Assembly: GCA_935421135.1 (NCBI GenBank) | Contig: OW285194.1 | Location: 11,741,376-11,805,375, forward strand | DNA length: 64,000 nt | Source: Bugulina stolonifera | Taxonomy: Eukaryota; Bryozoa; Gymnolaemata; Cheilostomatida; Bugulidae | Reading direction: 5' to 3' | Shown here: positions 50,558 through 61,780 of the stretch, one piece after another | How positions within the stretch are numbered: position 1 is the stretch's first letter | Layout: the number at the start of each line of letters is the position of its first letter | The notes under the pieces: model-generated | Told to the model about the DNA's origin: nothing | Seen by the model: only the letters and a program-made list of their open reading frames with translations | The model's database searches: none | Position numbers and translations under genes: made by a program

Positions 50558-53500
50558 ATGGAAGTGCCTACTATGTCAAAACTACTGGTCATACTATGTC
50601 TCATTACAGCTGGAGTCATAATGATATACATACTCCCATATCCTACAGGTAGGAGCTGTATCATGTAGGGTGATATTGTAGATATAGCTGTGTGTACTCC
50701 AAGTCAGTCACATATTTTATAGAGTATTGTTCACTCACATAGCCACATGTAATGCAATGCACACATTTTACAAGAGACAAAGATGGCGGCTAATGATGAG
50801 ATCTTTGACCATGTCAAGTACTTTTGATGACTTTGGATTTCCTTGAAAGCATAAACAGTGACTGAGGTAGTGTAGACACCTACGAGTACATTGTAGCTAC
50901 ACGCTGGGCTCTAGCTTGAACACATTTGGCTGTAGTTTCGGTTTTTATACAGTAACCGTGTACACTGTTTCAAGAATGAACTACGATACCCTATTACTGC
51001 TGCCCTATATTTCCTACAATAGAAAGTTTGAAGTCTCACATCTAATATTTACATTTAATTCTCTAGTGAAACATCTGATAGCAGACAGAGGAGAATCAGG
51101 GCTATTCTGTAACCAAAGTGTAAGCATACTCGTGCATTCTGCGACAACATCTGAGGATGGAGACTATAATGCGACAGCTGAATTTAAAGGTAGCAGAATA
51201 ATATTCGACATGGTACTAGTTTCCATTACAAAATAATATACATGCAAATCTACATTGGAATAAATATAAGCTCATGCATAATATTGTAATACATAATAAT
51301 GCGTTTCTATACAAACCCATACACAGTGATATAATCTTCTCATTACAGATATTTTACGGACAAATTTGCTTTGGATGCAGAAGGCTACAATCACTCCACA
51401 GATTATGCAGACCCAGTTGGAGAGGATATCCCTGACCAGAAAGGTGACTAAACGTCATGTTATTCATTTTTGTCTAGCGACACACATAATACACGTAATA
51501 AATAGTGTTATGTAATATAACATAATATAATATAATATACAGTGAAATTAGCTTAATTCAAACTTCAATTGACCAAAATAGTTTGAACTAGGCCTGAGTT
51601 TGAATTCTAAAACAATATTCACTTAATTGAAACTATTTATATAGTGCTCAGCACGGACCAAGGTGAATAGTTTGAACTAACCAAGCTTTTGAATTATCTG
51701 AGGCCGAATAGAACAAGTTCTACTGTAATACAATATAACACAATATAAATGTAATACAATCTTCAACTGTAATAATAATATAATATTTATGGTTTAGGCA
51801 TGTCGAGAAAGGATGCCCAGATTTAGTGCTCGGTTTCAAGGTCGCTACTTGTACTTATCCTTCAGAAATGTAGCCTCAACTTTGCTGCCAAAAACAGGAT
51901 CTTCAAACATACTGAGAGTGATATGCATATTAGTTGGAAATAAATGTACAAAGATAACAGGCTATCCGGATGAACATCATTATGTGCCAAGGTAATGCTA
52001 TTCCTATGAGAAGTGTTTTATTATGTGCCAAAGTAGTGCTATTCCAAGGCAAGGTGCTTTGGGACGACTTTGTGAGGCACCGTTGGAGAGGAAGTCGGTT
52101 TTCTGTGACAACATAACCATGCAACCATGCATCCATGTAACCGTGCAACCATGCATCCATGTAACCGTGCAATGTTGTAACCATGTAATCACATTACCAC
52201 ATAGCCATGCAACTACTTTGCTGTGTCAGCATTTAACCACGAGACTATATGACTATATAACAGTGTAGTTGTGTAGTTGTGTTGCTGTGTGTAACTGTGT
52301 AACTGTGTAACTATGGCTACGTGTACATACAATGTAGCGCTTTGCATTTAGTTCAAGTAGTAGTCCAAGGCTAGTTTCTAAATAATCTCACGACTTATTC
52401 AACATAGTGTATTGTAGTTTGTCTGTCTCTCGTTTTCTATTTTTGCAGTGTTACATCATTATAATATAATACTATATAGTACTGTATAGTATTATAATAC
52501 ATTTGTATAAATAGTGTTACAATGTACAGAGTGTTATGTACAAGTGGTATTATATAGTATTAATAATATTCCAATAATTATTTTATCCCCACAGGTTTAC
52601 TCAGGGCATTTCAAGTTTGAATAGATTTACTGAGGAGATGAACAACTGGTCAAGCCGTCCATTCTTCTATGTGTTTGTCAGAAATCCTTGGCAACGTCTA
52701 GTCAGCACTTATATACAGAAAGTCCTTTATACTAACTTCTATGTAACTATGTGTGGGAGGTATAAGAATACCAGGTTTACAGAGTATCAAAGGTAAGGTT
52801 TATGTTTGCTTGCAAGTTTAGATATAACAGGTATAACATACAGTGTAGGTAAAAAGTTAAGCGAGAATAGCAAATACTATATGCACTCGAATACATAAGG
52901 TCGCGTACACTTGTATATAGCATAGGCTAAAGATTTCCATATCCTTATACACAGTAGAGCATTAGTTCCGTGTCACCTCAATGAGGAATCTCGGCATAAA
53001 ATATAGATTTTTATGTAATAACGCTGGAAGAAAATATATTTTAGACTATATTCTAACCAATGCCTATGATACATAAAACAGTTTGCAAGTTTATTGGGCA
53101 TGTTGTCTAAAAGTGTTGGTCTAATTCTAGAATATATACCTAAGTTGAATGTACTCTCCTATATTCCATCTAATTTTTGTAGGAAAAAGAAAGCTGCAAA
53201 CGAAACCTTCACATTTCAGGATTTCCTAGAATATTGTGTAATAGAGCACTACAGGTTGGGTGGTATAAATGGGATGGAACCACATTACAAACCACAGTCA
53301 TTAGCTGGAACTTTCTGTGATGTCAGCTATAGCTTTATAGGTAAGCTACCACCTTGTTACCTGAATGGGGATCTTGACTGTAAATATAGTTTGCATGTAT
53401 CCCAGTAGCTGCTGCTTCATAAATCAAATTATTATTAGGTGACTGAGTATCTAAATTTTACTTGTGCAAAACTGGACACTCCACAAATGTATACTCTAAG

Positions 53501-53796
53501 TGCATTTGTATTTTTGAGTCTAGTTCTGCACTGGCTATACTCTTCATATTCCTCCAGGAAAAACAGAAACATACGATGAAGACATTAAAGTCGTATTAGA
53601 ACAGTATGGTGTGAAAGATATTCCTGCAATGATAGAAGAAACGAAGAAGTTCAGAAGGCCAAATGAGAAAGCTAACACTACATCAAAGAGTTATTTAAAA
53701 CTTTGGAAGTCTGTAGATACAGATACGATACATAAGATTAGAGATATATACACAATTGACTTTGCAATGTTTGATTACCCCCGAAGTCCTTTATAA
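50558..53796 (+). CDS. Carbohydrate sulfotransferase 3 of the array
   Basis: Seven coding exons: 50558-50648, 51067-51189, 51349-51443, 51798-51991, 52595-52792, 53183-53340, 53558-53796; 365 residues. Very short N-tail (MEVPTMSK), then a membrane helix (LLVILCLITAGVIMIYIL), stem, PKTGSSN at 134-140 (Ser replaces Thr seen in the other three), RNPWQRL at 197-203, CDVSYSFIG, and a C-terminus ending FAMFDYPRSPL. Intron phases match the other copies. It is more diverged from genes 1 and 2 in exons 4 and 5 but close to them in exon 6. The exon 4 donor lies in a 41-bp tandem duplication. Confidence 0.88.
51540..51725. mobile_element. TA-flanked 186-bp MITE, pogo/Tigger-like
   Basis: The left end CAGTGAAATTAGCTTAATTC and right end GAACAAGTTCTACTG are imperfect inverted repeats bounded by TA on both sides (51538-51539 and 51726-51727). 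Interior words (AATTCAAA; TATAGTGCTCAGCANGGACC) are shared with the element at 36535-37221, so both belong to one family. It lies in intron 3 of sulfotransferase 3. Confidence 0.7.
51979..52060 (+). repeat. 41-bp tandem duplication spanning the sulfotransferase 3 exon 4 donor
   Basis: Unit 1 (51979-52019) holds the last 13 exon bases, ATTATGTGCCAAG, and the donor GTAATG. Unit 2 (52020-52060) repeats this as ATTATGTGCCAAA then GTAGTG. The copied donor keeps GT but has a weaker context. Confidence 0.85.
52110..52310. repeat. Degenerate ATGCAACC/ATGTAACC repeat tract
   Basis: Directly after the 41-bp duplication, the intron contains irregular copies of CATGCAACCATGCATCCATG and GTAACCGTGCAACC, grading into GTGTAACT repeats near 52290-52315. 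Confidence 0.7.
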
Positions 53797-55156
53797 TTTA
53801 TTTTAATTTTAAACATTTACAGTTTGCACAAACTAGATTGATGTGTTACAGATTTTATTTTTGTGCAGGGAAATCTATTTACATTGTAACACAAGCAAAT
53901 GCCAATTATACTCTAGTGCCCTCCTGTGTTGTGCATTTGTAACTATTTGCATAATCCGTCACAAATGTATCATTGTGGGGAAGAGAGAGTGGCACGTCTT
54001 CTACCCAGCTATTCTTGGAACTGCATGATTACTGCGAAAGCTCCTTCCCTTCAACATTTAGAAGTTAGTTACACAACTAATGTATTTTACCAGGAGTTGC
54101 ATTCTTTTGGCATAAATAACCTTCAGATGTTTAGTACAATTTCTCATTGATGTGCACTCCACAAGTTGTATATAATAACTAAATATTAGACAGCTTTCTA
54201 TCCAACCTTGGAGGTTAAACCTGTTGTAAAATATAGCTGTATAGTCTGGTGTGTACTGTTAAGCCACAACAGCATGTGAATGTGGTCATCATAAGGGAGG
54301 GGTAACTACCTATTCCCACATACTGATACAGTAGGTTCTAGACTACGTAATGTATGATTCAGTTTTTTTTGTAAATTTACATGTAAACTTAAATAATTAT
54401 GCTCTTACTTTGCTCTGCTCTGGCATCTAAGGCACTCTCCAATACGCAGACATAACTTTGCATGCTGACATGTTGGCAGAATATAAAGGTTACAAAGAAA
54501 CAATAATTATGCATTGATCAGAATACTACAACAATAAGGAGATAATGGAGCATGAATATGGGACAAGTGAGAAATCAATATAGACAATTTCAGCATACAG
54601 ACAGTTATAAGCTAGTATTCAGTATTCACCGTAGGTTCTATCTTATATGTTATTTAGTGTTTGGCAGAGAAAAGCAGTTGAAGCTATTTTAATAGCCAAT
54701 CGTTACATCTAAATGATTCTTCAAGGTGGGTTTGTATTGTGTGTCTTTCTGGGTTGATTATCCTGGCAGCGACTAATAGTACAGGTGATGAGGATAATAA
54801 TATATTCTTCTTGGCATCACTGGTGGACTGATATGGATCAGACACTAGTCTTCACACTAGAAAACTCACTTTTTCTACCTACTGCTAAAGTTGTAGGCCT
54901 ATCTCATTTTATTATTTTATAGCAATGCAGGTTTATGAGGTAGTTAATAGCCTTGAAAAGAGATATAAAATGTGGTGTGTCTATATAGAGTTAGTACTTT
55001 GACATATGCATACAGCAAAATGCAGCTATTTACATGCATTAGTAATATTTGATGATGTAAATACTTCTTTATATAAATAGGTAACTGGTGGAAGTGAAAA
55101 GTGTTCACGGATTAGAGAGGAGACAAGTCCTATGTACATGGGAGAAGTCAGAAGCC
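53797..55156. other. Spacer between sulfotransferases 3 and 4
   Basis: About 1.36 kb, AT-rich, no recognised gene; short open frames only. Confidence 0.5.
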
Positions 55157-58100
55157 ATGATGACCCCTTTAAACATGTCACGATTTATGACAGTTTTATC
55201 TCTTGCCGTAGCTGCAATAATTGTTCTCCATGAGATCTCTCCTTCTAGAAGTAACTATGACTTTAGCATTAAATGACGTAAATGTATAATATTAAAAACT
55301 TTGAATAAATGAATTAACAATCAATATACTAATATTATTAAAGTGGTATGGAGTTTGCTCATGCATTTTATAAATTGTCATTTTTGTGTCTTTTCACCAC
55401 AAAGTTTCTTTGCAACAAAAAATAATGTATCTACTGTAATTATGTTAATTATTTATTACAATTATTTTTGTAAGTGCAAAATTTCCTTTGAAGAGAGAGA
55501 ATCCGATCTTGTATAGAAAGATAAACCCTCTTGCTGCAATCGATTACTAGATCTGAGTAGTGAGTAGACCAGATTCCATTGCTTTAGTCTACTGCAGCCT
55601 GCTGTTGAAATTGACCCTATAATTGGACTTACACTGTGATGGACAGAATTTTATAAATGCACTTCCAAAGGGCTGTAGAAAAATTATTATGCGTGTAGCC
55701 TGGAGGTTTTAATGTTATTAAGAAGTGTGTTACGGTCATGTGTATCTATGCTGAACCTTCTGATTTCTGTCGTAACATTGCGTTTCATTTAATTCCAGGA
55801 TTCTAGGACTGTCATGTGAAATATGCACCAAATGGGACAAAATATGGATAAGCAAACCAATAATTAAGCGAAGCTTTTGGAAAAGTGTGTAAAAGTGTTA
55901 TAAAAGTACTACCTGTTATGTATTTATAGTGAATAATGTTGTAACAGATGCAAGTCTAAGAAGTAATGAAAGTGCACTGGTGAGGACATCAAGAAATTTT
56001 ACGGAGTTGGACGGAGGTGGAACGAAATGGAATAAAGGTGAGTCAAGAGGAAAATTATATGCTATTTGTAGCCATATTGAAGTTGTGTAACACTTCTATA
56101 CCTTCATATAGCAAACCACCCGAGCTTTCCCTGGCCTACAAAAATATTCTACAATATTCTACAATGAACATTAAATTAGTCTTGCATTCGTGCAAGCTTG
56201 GAAATCTTCTACATGTACATATATGTGCACAGAACTTATACATAACATTTTGACTTGATTTTTGTAGACTTCTTAAACAAAAATTTACTTTGGACGAGAG
56301 GCGTTACAATATCTCCAGAAATGAAGCAGCAGCAATTAGAAAGACTCTCTCGTGTGAAGAAGGTATATCTACAGACACAATGTGTTTTTTGCATATTGCT
56401 AATATAAAGCAATGCTCTGGTTGCAGTGTAAGAGCCCTTTCAGTCAGCTGTTTATACCAACTACTAGCGGTGAGCGGCCAACGGCTATGCCGTTAGTTAT
56501 TACTATACATGTACTATAGCTGGTACTTGTTAGTTAGCGGCTGGGTTCAAAGTTCAGCTTGTTGAACTCGTTGACCCCTACCGCTCACTGGAGCATCTAA
56601 CTATACAATATACTTGTGGCTAGTGCTGGCCGCTTGACGCTAGTAGTTAGTATCTGAAAGCTGTTTTATGCTGGCCGAGATCTGGTTTGCGAAAGAAAGT
56701 TTGCTAAAGTTCTTCAATGCACTATATTGCCACCATTATCAATTGACCTATAGGGTTTATTTCAGCTTGACAAATCAGTGAGTGGATTCCAAACGATCTT
56801 TTGTCTAACTGCTTATTAACCTTCGTATAAGCGGTCATCATAATCATGTGTTTAGCTAAAATTACCGTTGAATTATTAATATAATAATCACTGCAGACCA
56901 CGTAGTCCTTCTTTTCTCTACTTTCACTCAGAATCACTGATAGAATGCAAATAGATTATAGACAGGGCAATATATGTAGTGAATATTTATTATTATTAAA
57001 GCATACGCGCATAGAACATGTTTTCCAATAAATCAAGTATTCACGTGGTATTGCAGGCTTGCAGTGAGAACAGACCACAAGGAATTGGCCGATTTCAAGG
57101 TCGTAGCCTGTATATTCTATCCTATGACAACGTAGCTGCAACTCTTATTCCGAAGACTGGTTCTACAAATATACTGAGAATTATCTGTATATTAGTCGGC
57201 CCGAAATGCACCAAAGTTGGAAATAATACAAGCCCATTTGCCTATATACCAAGGCAAGATTAAACCTATGATGTGCAGTTTTAGGTCCGAATCTTAACTC
57301 AGCTATATTTTATAAGTTGAAAGCAATGTTAGACTTATTAACTGCTGGTAGGAGTTATGACATGAGAGGTCTGATTGGTTGAAATAAAGGATGAGAGGTC
57401 TGATTGGTTGAAATAAAAGATGAGAGGTCTGGTTGGTTGAAATAAAGGATGAGAGGTCTGATTGGCTGAAATAAAAGATGAGAGGCCTGATTGGTTGAAA
57501 TAAAGGATGAGAGGTCTGATTGGTTGAAATAAAGGATGAGAGGTTTGACTGGTTGAAATTAAGGATGAGAGGTCTGATTGGTTGAAATTGCTTCATGAGA
57601 ACAATATAAATTTTCTTCTCCAAAGTTGTCATCCTCCGAGCATTTGATTCAAACATGCATTGTAGTAAGAGATGGTGTAGTTTCACATTAATGTTCTCGA
57701 TATAAAATTAAATAGAAGAATCTTCATCGTTTTAGAAGCGGAGTTCCTTCCCAGAAGGAGCAGGTGGTGTAGGCGAGCAATTAGAGGTCTTTCAACAAAC
57801 AATTCAGTATTCTGATTGATGAATTAAATGCAATCCTTACTCATTTTGGATAATTGTGTTTTAGATCTAATGTTATCAGACTTTGGGTTCTGTTAGCGAA
57901 TAGTGTTGTTAGAATTTAGTTGAGAATCAATTTCATTTTGTCTCAAAAATTACAAAATCACTAAATTTTCATTATTTCAATTTTACAGGTTTATGAATAA
58001 TGTCAGAGACTTTAACAGATTTACGGAAGAAAGAAGCAACTGGTCAAATCGTCCTTTCTTCTATGTGTTTGTCAGAAATCCTTGGCAGCGTCTAGTCAGT

Positions 58101-58933
58101 GCTTATATAGAAAAAGTACTCTTTTCTGAGTCGTACAAGATGATATGCTCATGGAACAACAACAGAAAATTCAAGATATATGACAAGTAAGGGACTGTAC
58201 ATGTTCAGTTCGATGTCTTTATTGAACAACAGCCAACAGACGATTGAAGGTACAGTGCAAAACTGGGCTACTAACTTACTACTTATTTGTTTGATTCTAG
58301 GCAAAAGAGAGCAAGAAATGAAACCTTCACATTTAAAGACTTTTTAGAGTACTGCGTGTTGGAACAGTACAGTAAAGGTGGACCAAAGGCTATGGAGCCG
58401 CATTACAGGCCACAGGTTGTAACAGGAATGTTCTGTGATGTTGAATACAGTTTTATAGGTCAGTATATAATCTAGTGATATGGCTATAAAAGTCATGGCA
58501 TACATGTGCGGGGTCTAGACATTGTCATGCTTACACATGGTTTGTTCCAAAAGAAGACAAACATCAGCACATTGTTTCTCAAGTAGCTGCAATTCACTTG
58601 TGAACAGTTCAACAATGTTGCAACTGAACTTGAAAAGTGGTAAAGTAAAAGCAGGGTGTGTTTACAAAATTCCATTCGCCATTCAAAGGGAAAACAGAAA
58701 CATACGGAGAAGACATTAAAATGATATTAGCACAATACGGCATAGAAGATATTCCTGCAATGATAGAAGAAGCAAGGAGCTATATGAGGACAAATGAAAA
58801 GTCCAATCTAACTTCTAAAAGCTATTCGGAACTTTGGCATTCCATAGACAGAGAAATAACAAACAAAATCCGGGATGTATACTCCAATGACCTCAGAATG
58901 TTCAACTACCCAATGTATCCTTTTGAACCATAA
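55157..58933 (+). CDS. Carbohydrate sulfotransferase 4 of the array, with a GC-AG intron
   Basis: Seven coding exons: 55157-55250, 55948-56037, 56268-56362, 57057-57253, 57989-58186, 58301-58458, 58689-58933; 358 residues. N-tail MMTPLNMSRF, membrane helix (MTVLSLAVAAIIVLH), stem, PKTGSTN at 125-131, RNPWQRL at 188-194, CDVEYSFIG, C-terminus MFNYPMYPFEP. This is the most diverged copy: exon 4 is one codon longer, and YPDE-HYVP of the other copies is replaced by NNTSPFAYIP. Phases match the other genes only if exon 4 ends at 57253, where the intron begins GCAAGA instead of GT. The first ATG of the pair at 55157 is taken as start; an upstream in-frame segment lacks an ATG. Confidence 0.85.
57254..57988 (+). 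other. GC-AG intron of sulfotransferase 4
   Basis: The exon 4/intron boundary reads CCAAG then GCAAGA; the acceptor is TTTTACAG. AG-GCAAG is the usual form of the minor GC donor class. Without it the frame ends three codons later at a TAA and loses RNPWQRL and everything after it. Confidence 0.7.
57362..57590. repeat. 29-bp minisatellite, 8 copies
   Basis: Units of the form ATGAGAGGTCTGATTGGTTG plus AAATAAAGG start at 57362 and recur every 29 bases to 57565, with single-base differences. They lie about 110 bases inside the GC-AG intron. Confidence 0.95.
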
Positions 58934-59787
58934 ACTGTTTTTTGTGTGGTCTTACAGGTTATTAGTTCTTCTACCATCCCCTTACTTATTACCATTGACT
59001 CAATGAGCTATATCTATGGCTTTCTAACATACATCAAAATATAACATCTGTTTAAATCTTGAGGTAAAATTTTGATCATCTAATTCTGGTAATGCATCAA
59101 ACAGGCTGCCTATACAATGAGTAGCTGTGGGGTTATCTTTTCAAATTTTATTCAACTGGATCTCCTAGCATATCAGTTACATAATTTTCTACTGTTTTGA
59201 AGACTACAAGCAGCAGCTGTCATTTGAGAGAATGTCTAATGCTGACTTCAAAATGATGTATGAAGTTTCATCATCTGTGAGAGAATATCACATGAGAACA
59301 GCAGCCAAAATTTTCAGATATCTAATACTTCAATTGTATTTACAATTAATTTTATCAATTCACAGATTTGTCCTCTCTCTTAGGAAAGAAGGCAACTTCC
59401 TTATGGGTGCATTTTTGAGCACTTCGTGCAATCATCCTTTGGTTCATAGAAGTGCCTTATCAAAGTTATACAATGACTTGCACTGCTAGCTACTCACATG
59501 TTATATGACTAGAGTAAAAACGAGTTTTGCCCAAACCTCTTTTATTCATGAATATGAAAATATTATAATGTCACAGAAATATGGTGTGTAAAGGAGTACA
59601 GCTACATGCTGATAGATAGTTTACAGCAAGCAAGAGTATAATATGGTCATTTATCATAGTAAAAGATTAGAAATACAATAACAGTAAGGAGATATGTTAT
59701 CACAAGAAACAAGAAAAAGGAATAACAAGTATAAGCACTATCCTTATAGAAATGCAACCAAAGATTTTGCTAAACATTCTCACAATA
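58934..59787. other. Convergent spacer between sulfotransferase 4 and the oxidoreductase
   Basis: About 850 bases holding both 3' UTRs. A minus-strand AATAAA at 59541-59546 is a candidate poly(A) signal for the oxidoreductase. An 85-codon plus-strand frame at 59232-59489 has no family features. Confidence 0.5.
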
Positions 59788-61056
59788 CTAGAATGTTTCC
59801 ATCTCCATATCTACTGTTCTGTTTTCCTCTCTAGATCTCTCAGCAGCGAACACCAAAAGGTGACTGTATAGAGTTTCATCAGGTCCTGCTAGAATCTTAC
59901 TCTGGTCATTAGCTCGTATGGCATCTATAAACGTTTTGATCAGATGAAAATCTGCGCCGCCATGCCCCGAAAGGGGTCCACCAAATGATTTCTCAATTAG
60001 ATGCTCGGTTGTCTGCCTTGTAAGAAAGTCAAACACTTTTACTGGCTGAAAGAAATCGCAAGAGATCTCCCCTTTAGTACCAGATATGATGGTCTGCCGT
60101 GCACACACTCTCTGAGAGAAGGCTACCATTGCCAGTGATGCCGTGGCACCATCTCCAAACTGCATGTTGACAACTTGGTTTGACATGACATCGTTGTCAC
60201 AGCTGTAGACACATCGACCGTATGGGCCAGTCTTCAGCTCTTTCACCAGATCTTCCATGTCTCCAGTTTTGCTTACTACGGAAACAGGCCAACTAAAACC
60301 TCCTTTCTTTGCCTTCTCTATGTAAATCTTTTGAGCAGAGAATGCGCACTGTTCATGTATGGAGCAGTCCATACACCTGTCAGCAGCGCCATCTGGTTTC
60401 TCTTCTGGTCGGAAGTGCATTAATGAGCCGAATGAAGATATTTTGGTGCACTTGTTTTCCTCACCCATCCAATAGGAAATGAGGTCAAGGTCGTGGCAGC
60501 ATTTAGCCAACAGAGAGCATGAACTCTCACTTTCCTTCTTCCAATTTCCTCGTACAAAAGAATGAGCAAAATGCCAGAAACCTACTGGTTCAGTATGTTG
60601 TATGTTGCAAACCTTCCCGATGACTCCCGACTTGATCAACTCTCGTATTTTGAGATATTGAGGGTAGTATCGAAGGACATGGCACACGCCGAACATCACA
60701 CCACTTTTCTTCACGGCTGTCACAATTTCTCGACAATCTTCGTATGATACTGCCATTGGCTTCTCTAACAGAATGTGGTATCCTTTCTCTGCCAACTTGA
60801 TCGCAGGCTCCTTGTGCATTTGATCTTGTGTTGTTATAATTGCTATGTCAGCCAGTCGCTCCTTGTTGGCAAGCTCCTCCCAAGTATTAAAAACCATGTC
60901 GCCTTTCAGTTTATACTGAGTTTTCATATACTCACGAAGCACATCGATTGGCTCAGCGACTCCCACTACCTTCAATTTTTCAGGTTCACATACCGCGTAA
61001 TGTGCATAGTTTTTGCCACGATTGCCTGCTCCGACAATAATTGCTGTGGATGCCAT
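59788..61056 (-). CDS. Gfo/Idh/MocA-family oxidoreductase, intronless
   Basis: A single 422-residue frame. Members oxidise or reduce sugars and cyclitols with NAD(P). The N-terminal Rossmann fold opens with IIVGAGNRG (nucleotide loop GAGNRG at 9-14), then VVGVAEP with the acidic residue E35 ending strand 2. The catalytic-site signature EKPMAV is at 98-103 and HDLDL at 188-192, at the usual active-site position; there is no signal peptide, so it should be cytosolic. Residues 228-240 carry a cysteine cluster (C228, C231, C237) seen in one branch of predicted oxidoreductases, possibly binding metal. Length is typical for the family (about 340-430). The substrate cannot be told. It is the longest unbroken frame in the window. 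Confidence 0.88.
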   Translation of the reverse strand: MASTAIIVGAGNRGKNYAHYAVCEPEKLKVVGVAEPIDVLREYMKTQYKLKGDMVFNTWEELANKERLADIAIITTQDQMHKEPAIKLAEKGYHILLEKPMAVSYEDCREIVTAVKKSGVMFGVCHVLRYYPQYLKIRELIKSGVIGKVCNIQHTEPVGFWHFAHSFVRGNWKKESESSCSLLAKCCHDLDLISYWMGEENKCTKISSFGSLMHFRPEEKPDGAADRCMDCSIHEQCAFSAQKIYIEKAKKGGFSWPVSVVSKTGDMEDLVKELKTGPYGRCVYSCDNDVMSNQVVNMQFGDGATASLAMVAFSQRVCARQTIISGTKGEISCDFFQPVKVFDFLTRQTTEHLIEKSFGGPLSGHGGADFHLIKTFIDAIRANDQSKILAGPDETLYSHLLVFAAERSREENRTVDMEMETF

Positions 61057-61146
61057 GCCTACTACAAATACACATCACAACGCATATAAATGAAACTTCT
61101 GTAAAAAAAAGTTACCTTTCCATGAACCTCAATTCTACAGTCTTAC

Positions 61147-61770
61147 ACAGTCGTACTACCCTAGAGTGCGTACTACCCTTTAGTGGTACTACCCTAGAGT
61201 GAGTACTATCCTAGAGTGTGTACTAGCCTAGAGTGCGTGCTACCCTCGGGCGCATAGTAGTTTAGAGTGCATGCTACCCTAGAGTGTATGCTAGCCTAGA
61301 GTGAGTACTAGCCTAGAGTGAGTACTAGAGTGAGCACTACCCTAGAGTGTGTACTACGCTAGAGTGCGTGCTACCCTCGAGTGCATAGTAGTTTAGAGTG
61401 CATGCTACCCTAGAGTGCATGCTAGCCTAGAGTGAGTACTAGAGTGAGTACTAGGTGTGAGTACTAGAGTGGGTACTAGCCTAGAGTGTGTACTAGCCTA
61501 TAGTGCATAGTAGCCTAGAGTTAGTATTACCCAAGAGTGAGTACTATCCTAGAGTTAGTATTACCCTAGAGTGCGTACTACCCTAGAGTGAGCACTATCC
61601 TAGAGTTAGTATTACCCTAGAGTGCGTACTACCCTAGAGTGAGCACTATCCTAGAGTGCGTACTACCCTAGAGTGAGCACTATCCTAGAGTTAGTATTGC
61701 CCTAGAGTGCGGACTACCCTAGAGTGAGCACTATCCTAGAGTTAGTATTACCCTAGAGTGAGTACTATCC
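61147..61770. repeat. 17-bp minisatellite upstream of the oxidoreductase
   Basis: Irregular copies of a 17-bp unit, GTACTACCCTAGAGTGN with variants GTACTAGCC and GTACTATCC, about 35 in all. Higher-order periods appear near 61540-61760, where the ATTACCC and GAGCACTATCC types alternate. It begins about 90 bases upstream of the oxidoreductase start codon. Confidence 0.9.
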
Positions 61771-61780
61771 AGTGCTTAAA

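Noticed and set aside
57303..57686. 127-codon minus-strand frame with repeated FQPIRPLI units
   Set aside because: It is the translation of the 29-bp minisatellite inside the GC-AG intron; the repeating residues follow the DNA repeat.
59232..59489. Possible fifth sulfotransferase exon (KQQLSFERMSN resembles QQLERMSR)
   Set aside because: The match covers a few residues only, the frame then diverges, and no catalytic exon (PKTGSTN or RNPWQRL) follows.
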